Positions 1 to 5,583 of a stretch of 5,788 bases of DNA are shown one piece after another. Position 1 is the stretch's first letter; each line of letters starts with the position of its first letter. The notes beneath the pieces were generated by a model, which searched no databases, was not told where the DNA came from, and saw only the letters and a program-made list of their open reading frames with translations. Origin of the DNA: Bacteroidota bacterium (lineage in GTDB: Bacteria; Bacteroidota; Bacteroidia; Chitinophagales; Chitinophagaceae); the NCBI GenBank assembly GCA_023433265.1, contig JAEZDR010000137.1, positions 1 through 5,788 on the forward strand. The letters run 5' to 3'. Both the position numbers and the translations under genes were made by a program.

Positions 1-59
1 TTTGTTCCCGTTTGTTCCGTTTTGTTCCCGTTTGTTCCTGTTTATTCCGTTTGTTCCTG
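1..59. repeat. Tandem array of ~10-bp units, consensus TTTGTTCC(C/T/G)(G/T)
   Basis: Six consecutive units can be read directly at 1-10, 11-20, 21-30, 31-40, 41-49 and 50-59. Each begins TTTGTTCC, except the fifth, which has TTTATTCC and is one base short. The last two positions of the unit vary. The array starts at the first base of the window, so it probably extends to the left. It ends in a T-rich run. The period is not a multiple of three, so it is not a classical amino-acid repeat. Function is unknown; slipped-strand expansion is the simplest origin. Confidence 0.9.
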
Positions 60-166
60 TTATTTTTTACTCTTCCTTCCTTCGCACAGTCACTTCTCCA
101 GCCGTTTGCGTTTGCCAGAGATGCTGCGGCGCGATGCGGAGCGCAATCGTTCTTTCTTCGTTCCAC
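1..166 (-). CDS. Possible small basic protein, partial, with strong ribosome binding site
   Basis: On the minus strand a GTG codon (bases 166-164) lies five bases after AAGGAGG, and the frame stays open for 55 codons to the window edge. The predicted product begins VERRKNDCAPHRAAAS and becomes rich in Lys, Arg, Asn and Gln where it enters the tandem repeat. Because the repeat unit is about 10 bp, each unit shifts the phase and the protein has no regular repeat. The Shine-Dalgarno overlaps the stop codon of the XRE/ImmA gene, an arrangement suited to translational coupling. Against it are the low-complexity composition, the non-ATG start and the general rarity of Shine-Dalgarno use in this phylum. 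No family is recognised. It may be only a chance open frame. Confidence 0.25.
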   Translation of the reverse strand, partial: MERRKNDCAPHRAAASLANANGWRSDCAKEGRVKNNRNKRNKQEQTGTKRNKREQ

Positions 167-170
167 TCAA

Positions 171-178
171 ACCTCCTT
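171..178 (-). promoter_or_regulatory. Strong Shine-Dalgarno-like sequence overlapping the XRE/ImmA stop
   Basis: Read on the minus strand this is AAGGAGGT, and its first two bases belong to the TAA stop (179-177) of the upstream regulator gene. It sits five bases before a GTG (166-164). It is the best match to the anti-Shine-Dalgarno in the window, while the clearly real genes here lack one. That makes it either a coupling site for a downstream gene or a coincidence. Confidence 0.4.
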
Positions 179-1208
179 ATGCGTATAATTCTAAAAATTC
201 GTCAGTGTGCAGGCTAAAGGCTGCAGCCATGTCTGCCGTTCCAAGTTTTGTTTTGCTGCGGTAATCCGCAATCCAGCGTTTCATGAGTTTTGATTCCTCC
301 TGTGGCACATCCAGTTCCTCGGGTTCGCGCCTGCGTATGCGTAGTTGGTTGAACTGTTGCAGCAGGTATCTTTTTTGGTTGAAAGTAATCATCTCCAAAT
401 CGTCTGCACGATGTAAGATAGATATCATGCTTTGTTTCCACTTGCGTTTTACAGCCGCAAGCAGGGGTATGGTAACAGCTCCCTGTAGGTCGGCGGCAAT
501 CTCTTTTGCAGGCATCAGGAAAGCAGCGGCAAACGCATTCGCCTCGTGCGATAAGTCTGTGTCAACGCTAACGTTACCGCTGTGCATCACCAGGTGTCCC
601 AGTTCGTAGGCAAGCGTAAACCGCTGCCTGTCGCCGGTGAGGGCTTTGTTGTAAATAATTACAGGAATATTATCTTTTGTAACAATGTGCATACTGTCCA
701 CCCTTTCGGTGCCCAAGTTGAGCGGGATGGTAACAATACCCTTATCTTCCAGCACCTTGACTACATTAGGAATGATTGGTTTTTCAACCTCCCATTCCCT
801 GCGCAACCACTCGGCAATTTTAGCCGGGGACAGTTTATCCGTCACCTCATGGCGCGGCAACCGTAAATGATATTTAGGCAGCACCAGGGGTGTAAGCATT
901 TCAACGTGCAGCCTCACCACATTAATTTGGGCATGAATGACGTTAAGAAGTTTTATCGGCACATTCATCCTTCTCCTGTAACCAAGGTGTACAGGAAGGA
1001 TCTCTCCCGGCCTGTAAAAAAACTGCGGCGGAAAATGCACTGCTTCAGCCATGGGCTCCAGGTATTCATCGCCCAACATAACATCGCCCCTTTCTACCTT
1101 GCTTAAATTGGTAGCGCTCATGCCAATGGCGTTCGCCAGTTCATATTGCGATATTCCTCTTGCTTCCCTGGCCAATATTATCATCCTAGGATTAAAGTTT
1201 TTAGACAT
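177..1208 (-). CDS. XRE-family regulator with ImmA/IrrE-like (M78) metallopeptidase domain, altered HExxH
   Basis: The 343-residue product has a helix-turn-helix at about residues 8-60 (AREARGISQYELANAIGMSA, then NLSKVERG), the XRE/HTH_3 pattern. A linker follows, then an ImmA/IrrE-like domain at about 145-285. Characterised relatives cleave or sense repressors to control mobile elements, radiation response or stress genes. The core reads FTLAYELGHLVMH at 197-209, followed by HEANAFAAAFLMP at 221-233, a good match to the family except that the first metal-ligand His of HExxH is Tyr201. H205 and E222 remain. The protein may therefore be a non-proteolytic ligand-sensing repressor; that is inference. 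A basic segment (IRRREPEE, 291-298) and a C-terminal tail of about 50 residues follow. The ATG at 1208 is used because the HTH begins just after it. The gene looks full-length, and no obvious cognate toxin or integrase gene lies beside it. Confidence 0.9.
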   Translation of the reverse strand: MSKNFNPRMIILAREARGISQYELANAIGMSATNLSKVERGDVMLGDEYLEPMAEAVHFPPQFFYRPGEILPVHLGYRRRMNVPIKLLNVIHAQINVVRLHVEMLTPLVLPKYHLRLPRHEVTDKLSPAKIAEWLRREWEVEKPIIPNVVKVLEDKGIVTIPLNLGTERVDSMHIVTKDNIPVIIYNKALTGDRQRFTLAYELGHLVMHSGNVSVDTDLSHEANAFAAAFLMPAKEIAADLQGAVTIPLLAAVKRKWKQSMISILHRADDLEMITFNQKRYLLQQFNQLRIRRREPEELDVPQEESKLMKRWIADYRSKTKLGTADMAAAFSLHTDEFLELYA

Positions 1209-1228
1209 CCTTCATTTTAATGGGAGAA

Positions 1229-1236
1229 CAAAAATA
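1229..1236 (-). promoter_or_regulatory. Candidate -7 element (TATTTTTG) for the XRE/ImmA gene
   Basis: The minus strand reads TATTTTTG, a match to the Bacteroidota -7 consensus TAnnTTTG, ending 20 bases before the ATG at 1208. Transcription from it would give a leader of roughly a dozen bases. No TTG is visible at the expected -33 position, so the call rests on one element. Confidence 0.4.
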
Positions 1237-1328
1237 GCCTAATGCTTTGTATTATACTATGATTTCTGTCATCTACTAATGAAGGTATCTGTCAATCCCT
1301 GCCCTTGCTTATCAAAGAGGACTTGAGC

Positions 1329-1362
1329 GAAATGGGATAAACCTCGTAAGAAATGGGACAAA
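1329..1362. repeat. Pair of 13-bp direct repeats, GAAATGGGA(T/C)AAA, 21 bp apart
   Basis: The copies are at 1329-1341 and 1350-1362, identical at 12 of 13 positions and offset by 21 bp, about two helical turns. They lie between the XRE/ImmA gene and the end of the next minus-strand gene. Spaced direct repeats of this type can be operator half-sites or the multiple transposase-binding repeats near the ends of IS21-type elements. No transposase remnant is visible alongside, so the role is open. Confidence 0.5.
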
Positions 1363-1380
1363 GGGTTTAATAACGCGCTA

Positions 1381-1908
1381 CTACCTGTAAAACCTATTGC
1401 TCATGTAATGATTGATCATCTTTTCCTGTCTTTCAAAGTATTCTGCAAAATCTTCGGGCAGGGTAAGATGAGTAGAAACTTCATCATAATAATGCAGGCT
1501 GGCACTATATATCCTGGTGGTTCCATGCCTGATTTCAAAATCAAGGGCATCGCAATCATCCATATCCTCTGTCCATGCCGTAACGAAAGCCTTACTATTC
1601 AAATATCGCATCCACAGTTGCAGATAATCCAGTTGATCTAATTGTTCCAGGCAGGTAATTTGGAACTTTGAAATAAACGTGTCGAGGGAACAATCTGTTG
1701 TACTGATTTGATACATCAATGCCTGCTCTTGAAGGGGTGACTCCAGGCTAGTATAAATGCGTGGCTTAATTAGCTGGTAAATCAAGCCTGAGGCACCCTT
1801 GTACCTGTTGTTATGGGATTGAAAAAAAGCGCCCAGTTCATCGGAAGAAATGCAGTCCATGATGGCGAAGATAGCAACATGCAGGAATGCCAGATTTCCG
1901 GCACCCAT
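1381..1908 (-). CDS. Hypothetical acidic protein of about 160-175 residues
   Basis: I do not recognise a family. The product is soluble-looking, without signal peptide or membrane helix, and is acidic and rich in aromatic residues. Local features are an acidic cluster WTEDMDDCDALDFE at about 112-125 and a C-terminal FAEYFERQEKMINHYMSNRF. Start choice is uncertain. The ATG at 1908 follows an in-frame TGA (1920-1918) by three codons, but the ATG at 1860 (Met17, MDCISSDELG) is equally plausible. The gene lies 65 bp downstream of, and on the same strand as, the small membrane protein gene, so the two may share a transcript. The coherent composition over the whole frame supports real coding. A cytoplasmic partner for the membrane protein is possible but unproven. 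Confidence 0.7.
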   Translation of the reverse strand: MGAGNLAFLHVAIFAIMDCISSDELGAFFQSHNNRYKGASGLIYQLIKPRIYTSLESPLQEQALMYQISTTDCSLDTFISKFQITCLEQLDQLDYLQLWMRYLNSKAFVTAWTEDMDDCDALDFEIRHGTTRIYSASLHYYDEVSTHLTLPEDFAEYFERQEKMINHYMSNRFYR

Positions 1909-1973
1909 CAGGGTGGGTCAACATCAAAGGTGTTGTGGGTTGATATGAGCAGGAATCTATAATAAGGGCACAG

Positions 1974-2306
1974 TTACTTGGCCACACTTAAGTAAAAGGC
2001 GACAGCAATGATGACCACCAGGAGGATTAATGTGTTTAACGCGATACCTGCTATCTTGAAAAACGTAATTGATTCCTTTCTCAACAAACAAAGCACAGTT
2101 GCAATGATACCCAGCAACAGGCCGATCAACAAATAATCGGCTATCAATGGCGTCTTAGGACTTATAAGTGCTTCATTCGCTTTTACCTTGGCCGGGGGTA
2201 TCAATTGAATGAATAGCAATAGATTTAAAACTCCGAGTAAAAAGGAAATGATTGAAAAGAGCCGTTTCTTCTTTTTCGGTATCAAGTCATCTAACTGCAG
2301 TTGCAT
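1974..2306 (-). CDS. Small membrane protein with three predicted transmembrane helices
   Basis: The 110-residue product starts with a short acidic/polar stretch (MQLQLDDLIP) and a basic cluster KKKKR at 11-15, which by the positive-inside rule places the N-terminus in the cytoplasm. Hydrophobic segments follow at about 16-38, 56-76 and 83-107, separated by a polar loop (KVKANEALISPKTP) and a short RKES turn. The C-terminus would therefore face the periplasm. No catalytic or binding motif is visible and I do not assign a family; it resembles many short uncharacterised inner-membrane proteins. It is the first gene of a likely two-gene minus-strand transcript with the 175-residue protein. The ATG at 2306 immediately precedes the only sensible N-terminus, with no later Met in the protein. 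Confidence 0.8.
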   Translation of the reverse strand: MQLQLDDLIPKKKKRLFSIISFLLGVLNLLLFIQLIPPAKVKANEALISPKTPLIADYLLIGLLLGIIATVLCLLRKESITFFKIAGIALNTLILLVVIIAVAFYLSVAK

Positions 2307-2310
2307 ATAT

Positions 2311-2318
2311 CAAAGTTA
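2311..2318 (-). promoter_or_regulatory. Candidate -7 element (TAACTTTG) for the membrane protein gene
   Basis: The minus strand reads TAACTTTG, an exact TAnnTTTG match, ending only four bases before the ATG at 2306. If used, transcription would start at or near the start codon and the mRNA would be leaderless or nearly so. No clear -33 TTG is seen. Confidence 0.4.
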
Positions 2319-2350
2319 AATGCAGAAAGTTTCCTGCACCATTGTTATCT

Positions 2351-2358
2351 TATCTTTG
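2351..2358 (+). promoter_or_regulatory. Candidate -7 element (TATCTTTG) for the DUF4468-like gene
   Basis: TATCTTTG matches TAnnTTTG exactly and ends 36 bases before the ATG at 2395, giving a leader of roughly 30 bases, a normal spacing. It faces away from the minus-strand -7 element at 2311-2318, so this 88-bp intergenic region appears to hold divergent promoters. A TTG at the ideal -33 distance is not evident. Confidence 0.5.
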
Positions 2359-2394
2359 ATTACTCACTTTTCCTGCTACTTAAACTGCTGAACC

Positions 2395-3024
2395 ATGCAA
2401 AAAATACTGCTATGCTTCCTGCTACTACCCCTATGTGTTACAGCACAATTTGAAGATTACTACACCGAAGACTTCGCCGCTAGACATGCCAGGGAAGAAA
2501 AACTCAAAGCAGACATGCGTGCTTTTGTTGGCCTGATAAAAATTATCAATGGAAGCTATGGCTATGAAGAGGTGGTGCAAGTGCCATCGGCAAATGCCCG
2601 CGAGCTGTATAACAGGGCAAGAATCTGGATGGCTGGAGCTTTTGTAAACAGTAATTATGTAATTAGGTTCGACGACAAAGACTCAAACAGAATTATTGTT
2701 AAAAGCAATCTCACCTATTCGTTTACGAAGGACGAAATCTCTTATAACAATGATCGGTTAGAATTTCTGTTGGAAATAATCGCAAAGGACGACAGGTATA
2801 TGTTTAGATTTTATAACCTGGATCTTTATAAAGTGGCAACTGGCTCATCGTTTCCTTCAAAAAGAATCGATCTGAGAAAGCATATCACCATCATCAAAGC
2901 TGGAGGCAAAGAATCCAACAGAAGGCATAGGTTTTACCGATTTGCAGCGCTGTCAAAACACTTTTTTAAAACCGTCGATCACTTAAAGGCGGGTATGAAC
3001 CGGCCTGCCTCAGGTGATTTTTAA
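2395..3024 (+). CDS. Secreted DUF4468-like protein (TBP-like fold)
   Basis: The 209-residue product begins with a classical Sec signal peptide: MQK, a hydrophobic core ILLCFLLLPLC at 4-14, then VTA with predicted signal peptidase I cleavage before Gln18. The Cys at 14 is inside the core and not in a good lipobox, so a lipoprotein is less likely. After a charged helical stretch (about 25-45), residues about 57-115 (EEVVQVPSANARELYNRARI, then WMAGAF, IRFDDKDSNRIIV) fit DUF4468, in which a short strand, a helix carrying LYNRA/W and a strand with a D-D-K-D turn recur. Families of this kind in Bacteroidota are periplasmic or outer-membrane-facing and of unknown function. The C-terminal 40 residues are strongly basic (ESNRRHRFYR). 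It is monocistronic as far as can be seen. The fit to DUF4468 is from pattern memory, not a search. Confidence 0.78.
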   Translation: MQKILLCFLLLPLCVTAQFEDYYTEDFAARHAREEKLKADMRAFVGLIKIINGSYGYEEVVQVPSANARELYNRARIWMAGAFVNSNYVIRFDDKDSNRIIVKSNLTYSFTKDEISYNNDRLEFLLEIIAKDDRYMFRFYNLDLYKVATGSSFPSKRIDLRKHITIIKAGGKESNRRHRFYRFAALSKHFFKTVDHLKAGMNRPASGDF

Positions 3025-3030
3025 TCTCAC

Positions 3031-3053
3031 AGGCCAATACCCATAATTAGCCT
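3031..3053 (+). terminator. Weak hairpin after the DUF4468-like gene
   Basis: AGGCCAAT (3031-3038) and ATTAGCCT (3046-3053) pair at 7 of 8 positions around a 7-base loop, beginning seven bases after the TAA stop. There is no downstream T tract, so intrinsic termination would be weak at best. Confidence 0.25.
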
Positions 3054-3113
3054 AAGCGGAATTTCCAAAACGTCATCTTTTGGCGCTATACCAAATTATT
3101 CTTGCAAAAAAGA

Positions 3114-3941
3114 ATGATGATACAGCAAGCTATAGCATCCATAAAAGACAGGCTTGAACTTTTTCAAAGTAATAAGCCAAACCCTGCAGCAATTCCATCA
3201 GGTGTGGTTGCGTTGGATGGTCTAATGAATGGTGGTTTTTGTGCCGGCAAACTTTATGTTGTTGTAGGGCCCCCGGAAGTTGGTAAAACAGCACTCACTA
3301 TCTCCTCAATCGTTCATCTGTTATGGAAAGAGGAAAAGAAGTTGCAAATAGGAATCGTTTCAACATCATCAACCCCTGAAAACTGGGTTGAAAGGATACT
3401 GGCTAACCTTTGTAATATTCCACTCGCTGATATTTGCGGCGGCAATCTTACTTCTTCTCAAATTCAAGCTGTACAAGAAGCCCTGGCTGCTGACAACTGG
3501 AGCAAGCTGGCTTTGCATTGCCCGGGTATGGTTGCGGAAGATGATATTGAAAGAATTATTACCCGCCTTGTCACCGAAACAAAAGCAGGAATTATTTTTA
3601 TTGATGACTTCGAAAAAATAGCTAGGAGAAACAGCGCCGATTGATACAATGGCCTTCTTAACAAAACACAGCATTTAGCTTCCACACTGGGAGTTCCTGT
3701 AGTTTGCAACTATTCACTAAGTGGCTCAGATGAATTTATCACCTTAAAAGACCTGATGAAAGTGGCTGTAGTTGCTTTTTTTGCCAACGTAATCATCATC
3801 CTTCAAAGGCCGCAATATTATGATGATACGGTTGGCATGAAAGGTGAAACCTGCGCAAGACTTGCAAAAAATAACCTGGGTAAATTGAGTACTGCGCGCA
3901 TGAAGGCGGTTTTAAGTTTGCAACAATTTGAGAGTGTGTGA
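3114..3941 (+). pseudogene. DnaB-type helicase C-terminal (RecA-fold) ATPase, interrupted by an in-frame TGA
   Basis: The first open part encodes a DnaB-C-like ATPase core. It has IPSGVVALDGLMNGGF, a Walker A GPPEVGKT (residues 56-63 counted from a TTG at 3102), a segment aligning with the DnaB SLEMS region, and a Walker B IIFIDDFEKI (164-173). A TGA at 3642-3644 stops it at residue 180. In the same frame the sequence continues with LLNKTQHLASTLGVPVVCNY, later VAFFANVIIILQRPQYYDD and ARLAKNNLGKL, which match the end of the DnaB-C domain, to a second TGA at 3939-3941. So one substitution has split a gene of about 279 codons. There is no DnaB N-terminal domain. The catalytic Glu of SLEMS appears to be Ser, and the arginine finger (K-x-R) reads KNN, so even the intact ancestor may not have been an active helicase. 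The ATG pair at 3114/3117 is the likelier start. A sequencing error or nonsense suppression cannot be excluded. Confidence 0.85.
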
Positions 3942-4029
3942 GGGGAATAGGACAGATAGCAGGCGGGCTATTGGGGCATCTGGATCTAAGCTCTTTTGCT
4001 TGCATCGTTTCTTCTCGTGCCTAACTCCT

Positions 4030-4450
4030 TCAGCTTTGCATCATTGCAAGGATGCACTGACGGATAATCCAGCCCCTATATTCAAGAAAGCTGCTACCTC
4101 CTTTATTGCTACTTTCTCTCTCAGCAAGTGTTTGTAAGGCAGTATTGCATGTCTGCAGCAGTTTTTCCGGTTCTTCCCTACATTCCAATAGGCTTGCAGT
4201 AGCAAATACGATGGATTCAGAACTTTTTACCAGCACAGGTATTACTTCTTCGTCACCCCCTTGAAGTCTTGTAATCAGCCGCTCTTCCATTTCAGGATCA
4301 AGCTGGGCTTCTTTAGCATCCTCCGCCAGCTTTCTATAGATAGAATGACCCTGTCCCAACTTATCGGATAAGGCCTGGGTTAGCCTAAACAGGTCCGCAG
4401 GTATGGTGTTAACTGTATGTGTACCACCCTTGAGGATGCTGAGAATATTG
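4030..4450 (-). pseudogene. C-terminal remnant of an unidentified helical protein
   Basis: About 135 residues read on the minus strand look like genuine protein: GGTHTVNTIPADLFRLTQAL, then SIYRKLAEDAKEAQLDPEME, a long charged helical run, and the ending EYRGWIIRQCILAMMQS before TGA. The frame stays open to an ATG at 4590, but the stretch from about 4450 to 4590 is antisense to the DUF2779 remnant, and the Cys/Ser/Ala-rich peptide it encodes there is not convincing. No start codon is obvious near 4440. I infer that the 5' part of the gene has been lost and replaced at a junction near 4440-4460. No family is recognised; the tail has no membrane helix or metal motif. Confidence 0.5.
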
Positions 4451-4453
4451 TAG

Positions 4454-5029
4454 TTGACAGGAATGCAAGTCAAGCTGTTTGCGACAGAAAACGTAACCGC
4501 GGCAGCACTTGCCGAACAGGCTAACGTGCAGGCACAACTACCTGTATTGTTCAATACGCTGCAGGGTGAATCGGTACCTGCCATGAGCATCGGAAATCAA
4601 TGCGCCAAGTATTATGGTTGCGACTTCGCCGGTCATTGCTGGAAGCATATTCACGAAGCTGAGTTCCCGGTGACGGGAATCAGCAGGCTAAACGGGAATA
4701 AGCTTTGGCAACTGATTGAGGAGGGTGTGTATTGCCAGAAAAACATCCCTTCCGATTTTCCGTTAACGGCAAACCAGTTGGTGCAGGTGAACGCAAATAA
4801 AACAGGCAGCTCTCCAGAGCCGGATATTGAAGGAATCATGGAGTTTCTTAATGATATTGAATACCCTGTTGCTTTCCTTGACTTCGAAACCTTCAGTTCC
4901 GCTATTCCACTGTTTGATGACGTACGGCCTTACCAGCAGGTGCCCTTCCAGTTCAGCATACACTTACTTGAAAAGAACGGTAAGTTGACGCACGCTGCGA
5001 AAATGATCGGCCAATTCCCTCACCCGTAA
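4454..5029 (+). pseudogene. DUF2779 nuclease-like protein fragment, truncated at both ends
   Basis: The 191-residue frame matches the middle of DUF2779 proteins. It carries a cysteine cluster CAKYYGCDFAGHC (C50, C56, C62), like the C-terminal Fe-S cysteines of Cas4/AddB-type nucleases. Then come ISRLNGNKLWQLIEEG and the motif FLDFETF (141-147, D143 and E145), resembling the first acidic motif of DEDD exonucleases, followed by the diagnostic RPYQQVPFQFSIHLLE. Intact family members are, from memory, close to 500 residues. The N-terminal part with the first Cys and the expected nuclease core is missing, and homology stops after GKLTHA (about 4995), with a TAA at 5027-5029. The frame opens right after a TAG (4451-4453); TTG 4454 and ATG 4463 are only formal starts. 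It sits head to head with the minus-strand remnant. Confidence 0.82.
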
Positions 5030-5144
5030 TTGTTCAAACACCTGCACACGCTTATAAAGCCAGGGATAAAGAAGAGCGCCCGTAACTGCGGTTTTTAAAG
5101 TTAAGAATACAACAGCGCCAAAACATCAGCTGCCAATCTTTAAT

Positions 5145-5163
5145 CGACAAAATCCGTTTGTCG
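5145..5163. repeat. Perfect 7-bp inverted repeat CGACAAA-ATCCG-TTTGTCG
   Basis: CGACAAA (5145-5151) and TTTGTCG (5157-5163) are exact reverse complements around the 5-base loop ATCCG. No T tract follows on either strand, so a rho-independent terminator is unlikely. A dimeric-protein operator or a relic element end are alternatives; no adjacent gene decides. Confidence 0.6.
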
Positions 5164-5258
5164 CTGACATTTACACAGTTATCTAAACACTACCGAACTT
5201 ACAAACAGGAGGCAGTTAACTAATGCTGTTTGTTTCGGAAATTAGCAGCTAAAGTAGG

Positions 5259-5405
5259 ATGATGCAATATTTTAAGTTAGCGCAGGAATGGAATGAAATG
5301 TATTCTAAACTTCTGCAGCAACAGGAGGCTCATTTTAGGGGCAGCATGCGTTCTATTTCCAGTATGAAATCGGTCACTTGCCTGACCTTTTTCTATCTGG
5401 TTTAA
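5259..5405 (+). CDS. Doubtful short ORF of 48 residues
   Basis: ATGATG at 5259 opens a 48-codon frame ending TAA at 5405. The first part, MMQYFKLAQEWNEMYSKLLQ, is amphipathic and helix-like and reads like protein. The remainder (SMRSISSMKSVTCLTFFYLV) does not. AGTAGG directly abuts the start, too close for a good ribosome binding site, and no TAnnTTTG element is seen upstream. It could be a small gene, the 5' end of a truncated one, or chance. Confidence 0.2.
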   Translation: MMQYFKLAQEWNEMYSKLLQQQEAHFRGSMRSISSMKSVTCLTFFYLV

Positions 5406-5583
5406 TCCCGGTATTGCCTAGTACTATTTTCAACAAGCCTTCTGAAGTACTGCCATTATAATAAACTGTAATAAATTCTTTAGACAATTAAGATTTGATT
5501 TAGTGTTTAATATCATGAGATGCCGGGGTGAGATAGCAACCAACTCTAAACTGAGTTAATCCTCAAAGCATTCTTAATATACT

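Larger units (their letters stand above)
5030..5583. other. Gene-poor stretch
   Basis: Between the DUF2779 fragment and the right-edge gene I see no frame with convincing protein character, apart from the doubtful ORF at 5259-5405 and a short minus-strand peptide at 4964-5125. A palindrome at 5145-5163 and AT-rich DNA at about 5455-5515 are the only structures noted. The region is probably degraded intergenic DNA. Confidence 0.5.

Noticed and set aside
2..264. Two overlapping plus-strand frames through the tandem repeat, rich in Phe/Pro/Val
   Set aside because: They are low-complexity readings of the TTTGTTCC repeat that run into the antisense of the XRE/ImmA gene; no family, ribosome site or promoter.
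283..1242. Several plus-strand frames of 60-108 residues
   Set aside because: All are antisense to the clearly coding XRE/ImmA gene and have no protein-like features.
3079..3104. Inverted repeat TTTGG/CCAAA plus TATTCTTG as operator and promoter of the DnaB-like gene
   Set aside because: Arms are only 5 bp, the -7 match has one mismatch and the spacing to an upstream TTTG is too short.
3642..3644. TGA as selenocysteine or a reassigned codon
   Set aside because: No SECIS-like hairpin was evident just after it, DnaB families are not selenoproteins, and other genes here use normal stops and TGG for Trp.
3369..3709. Minus-strand and alternate plus-strand frames inside the DnaB-like gene
   Set aside because: The main frame carries Walker A and B motifs; the others are shadows of it.
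3956..3971. Hairpin ATAGC/GCTAT as a terminator of the DnaB-like gene
   Set aside because: Five base pairs with no following T tract.
4036..4056. Nested inverted repeat TGCATC/GATGCA
   Set aside because: It lies within the coding end of the minus-strand remnant and is short enough to be chance.
5421..5450. Inverted repeat GTACT/AGTAC
   Set aside because: A 5-bp stem with a 20-base loop has no support as a structure or site.
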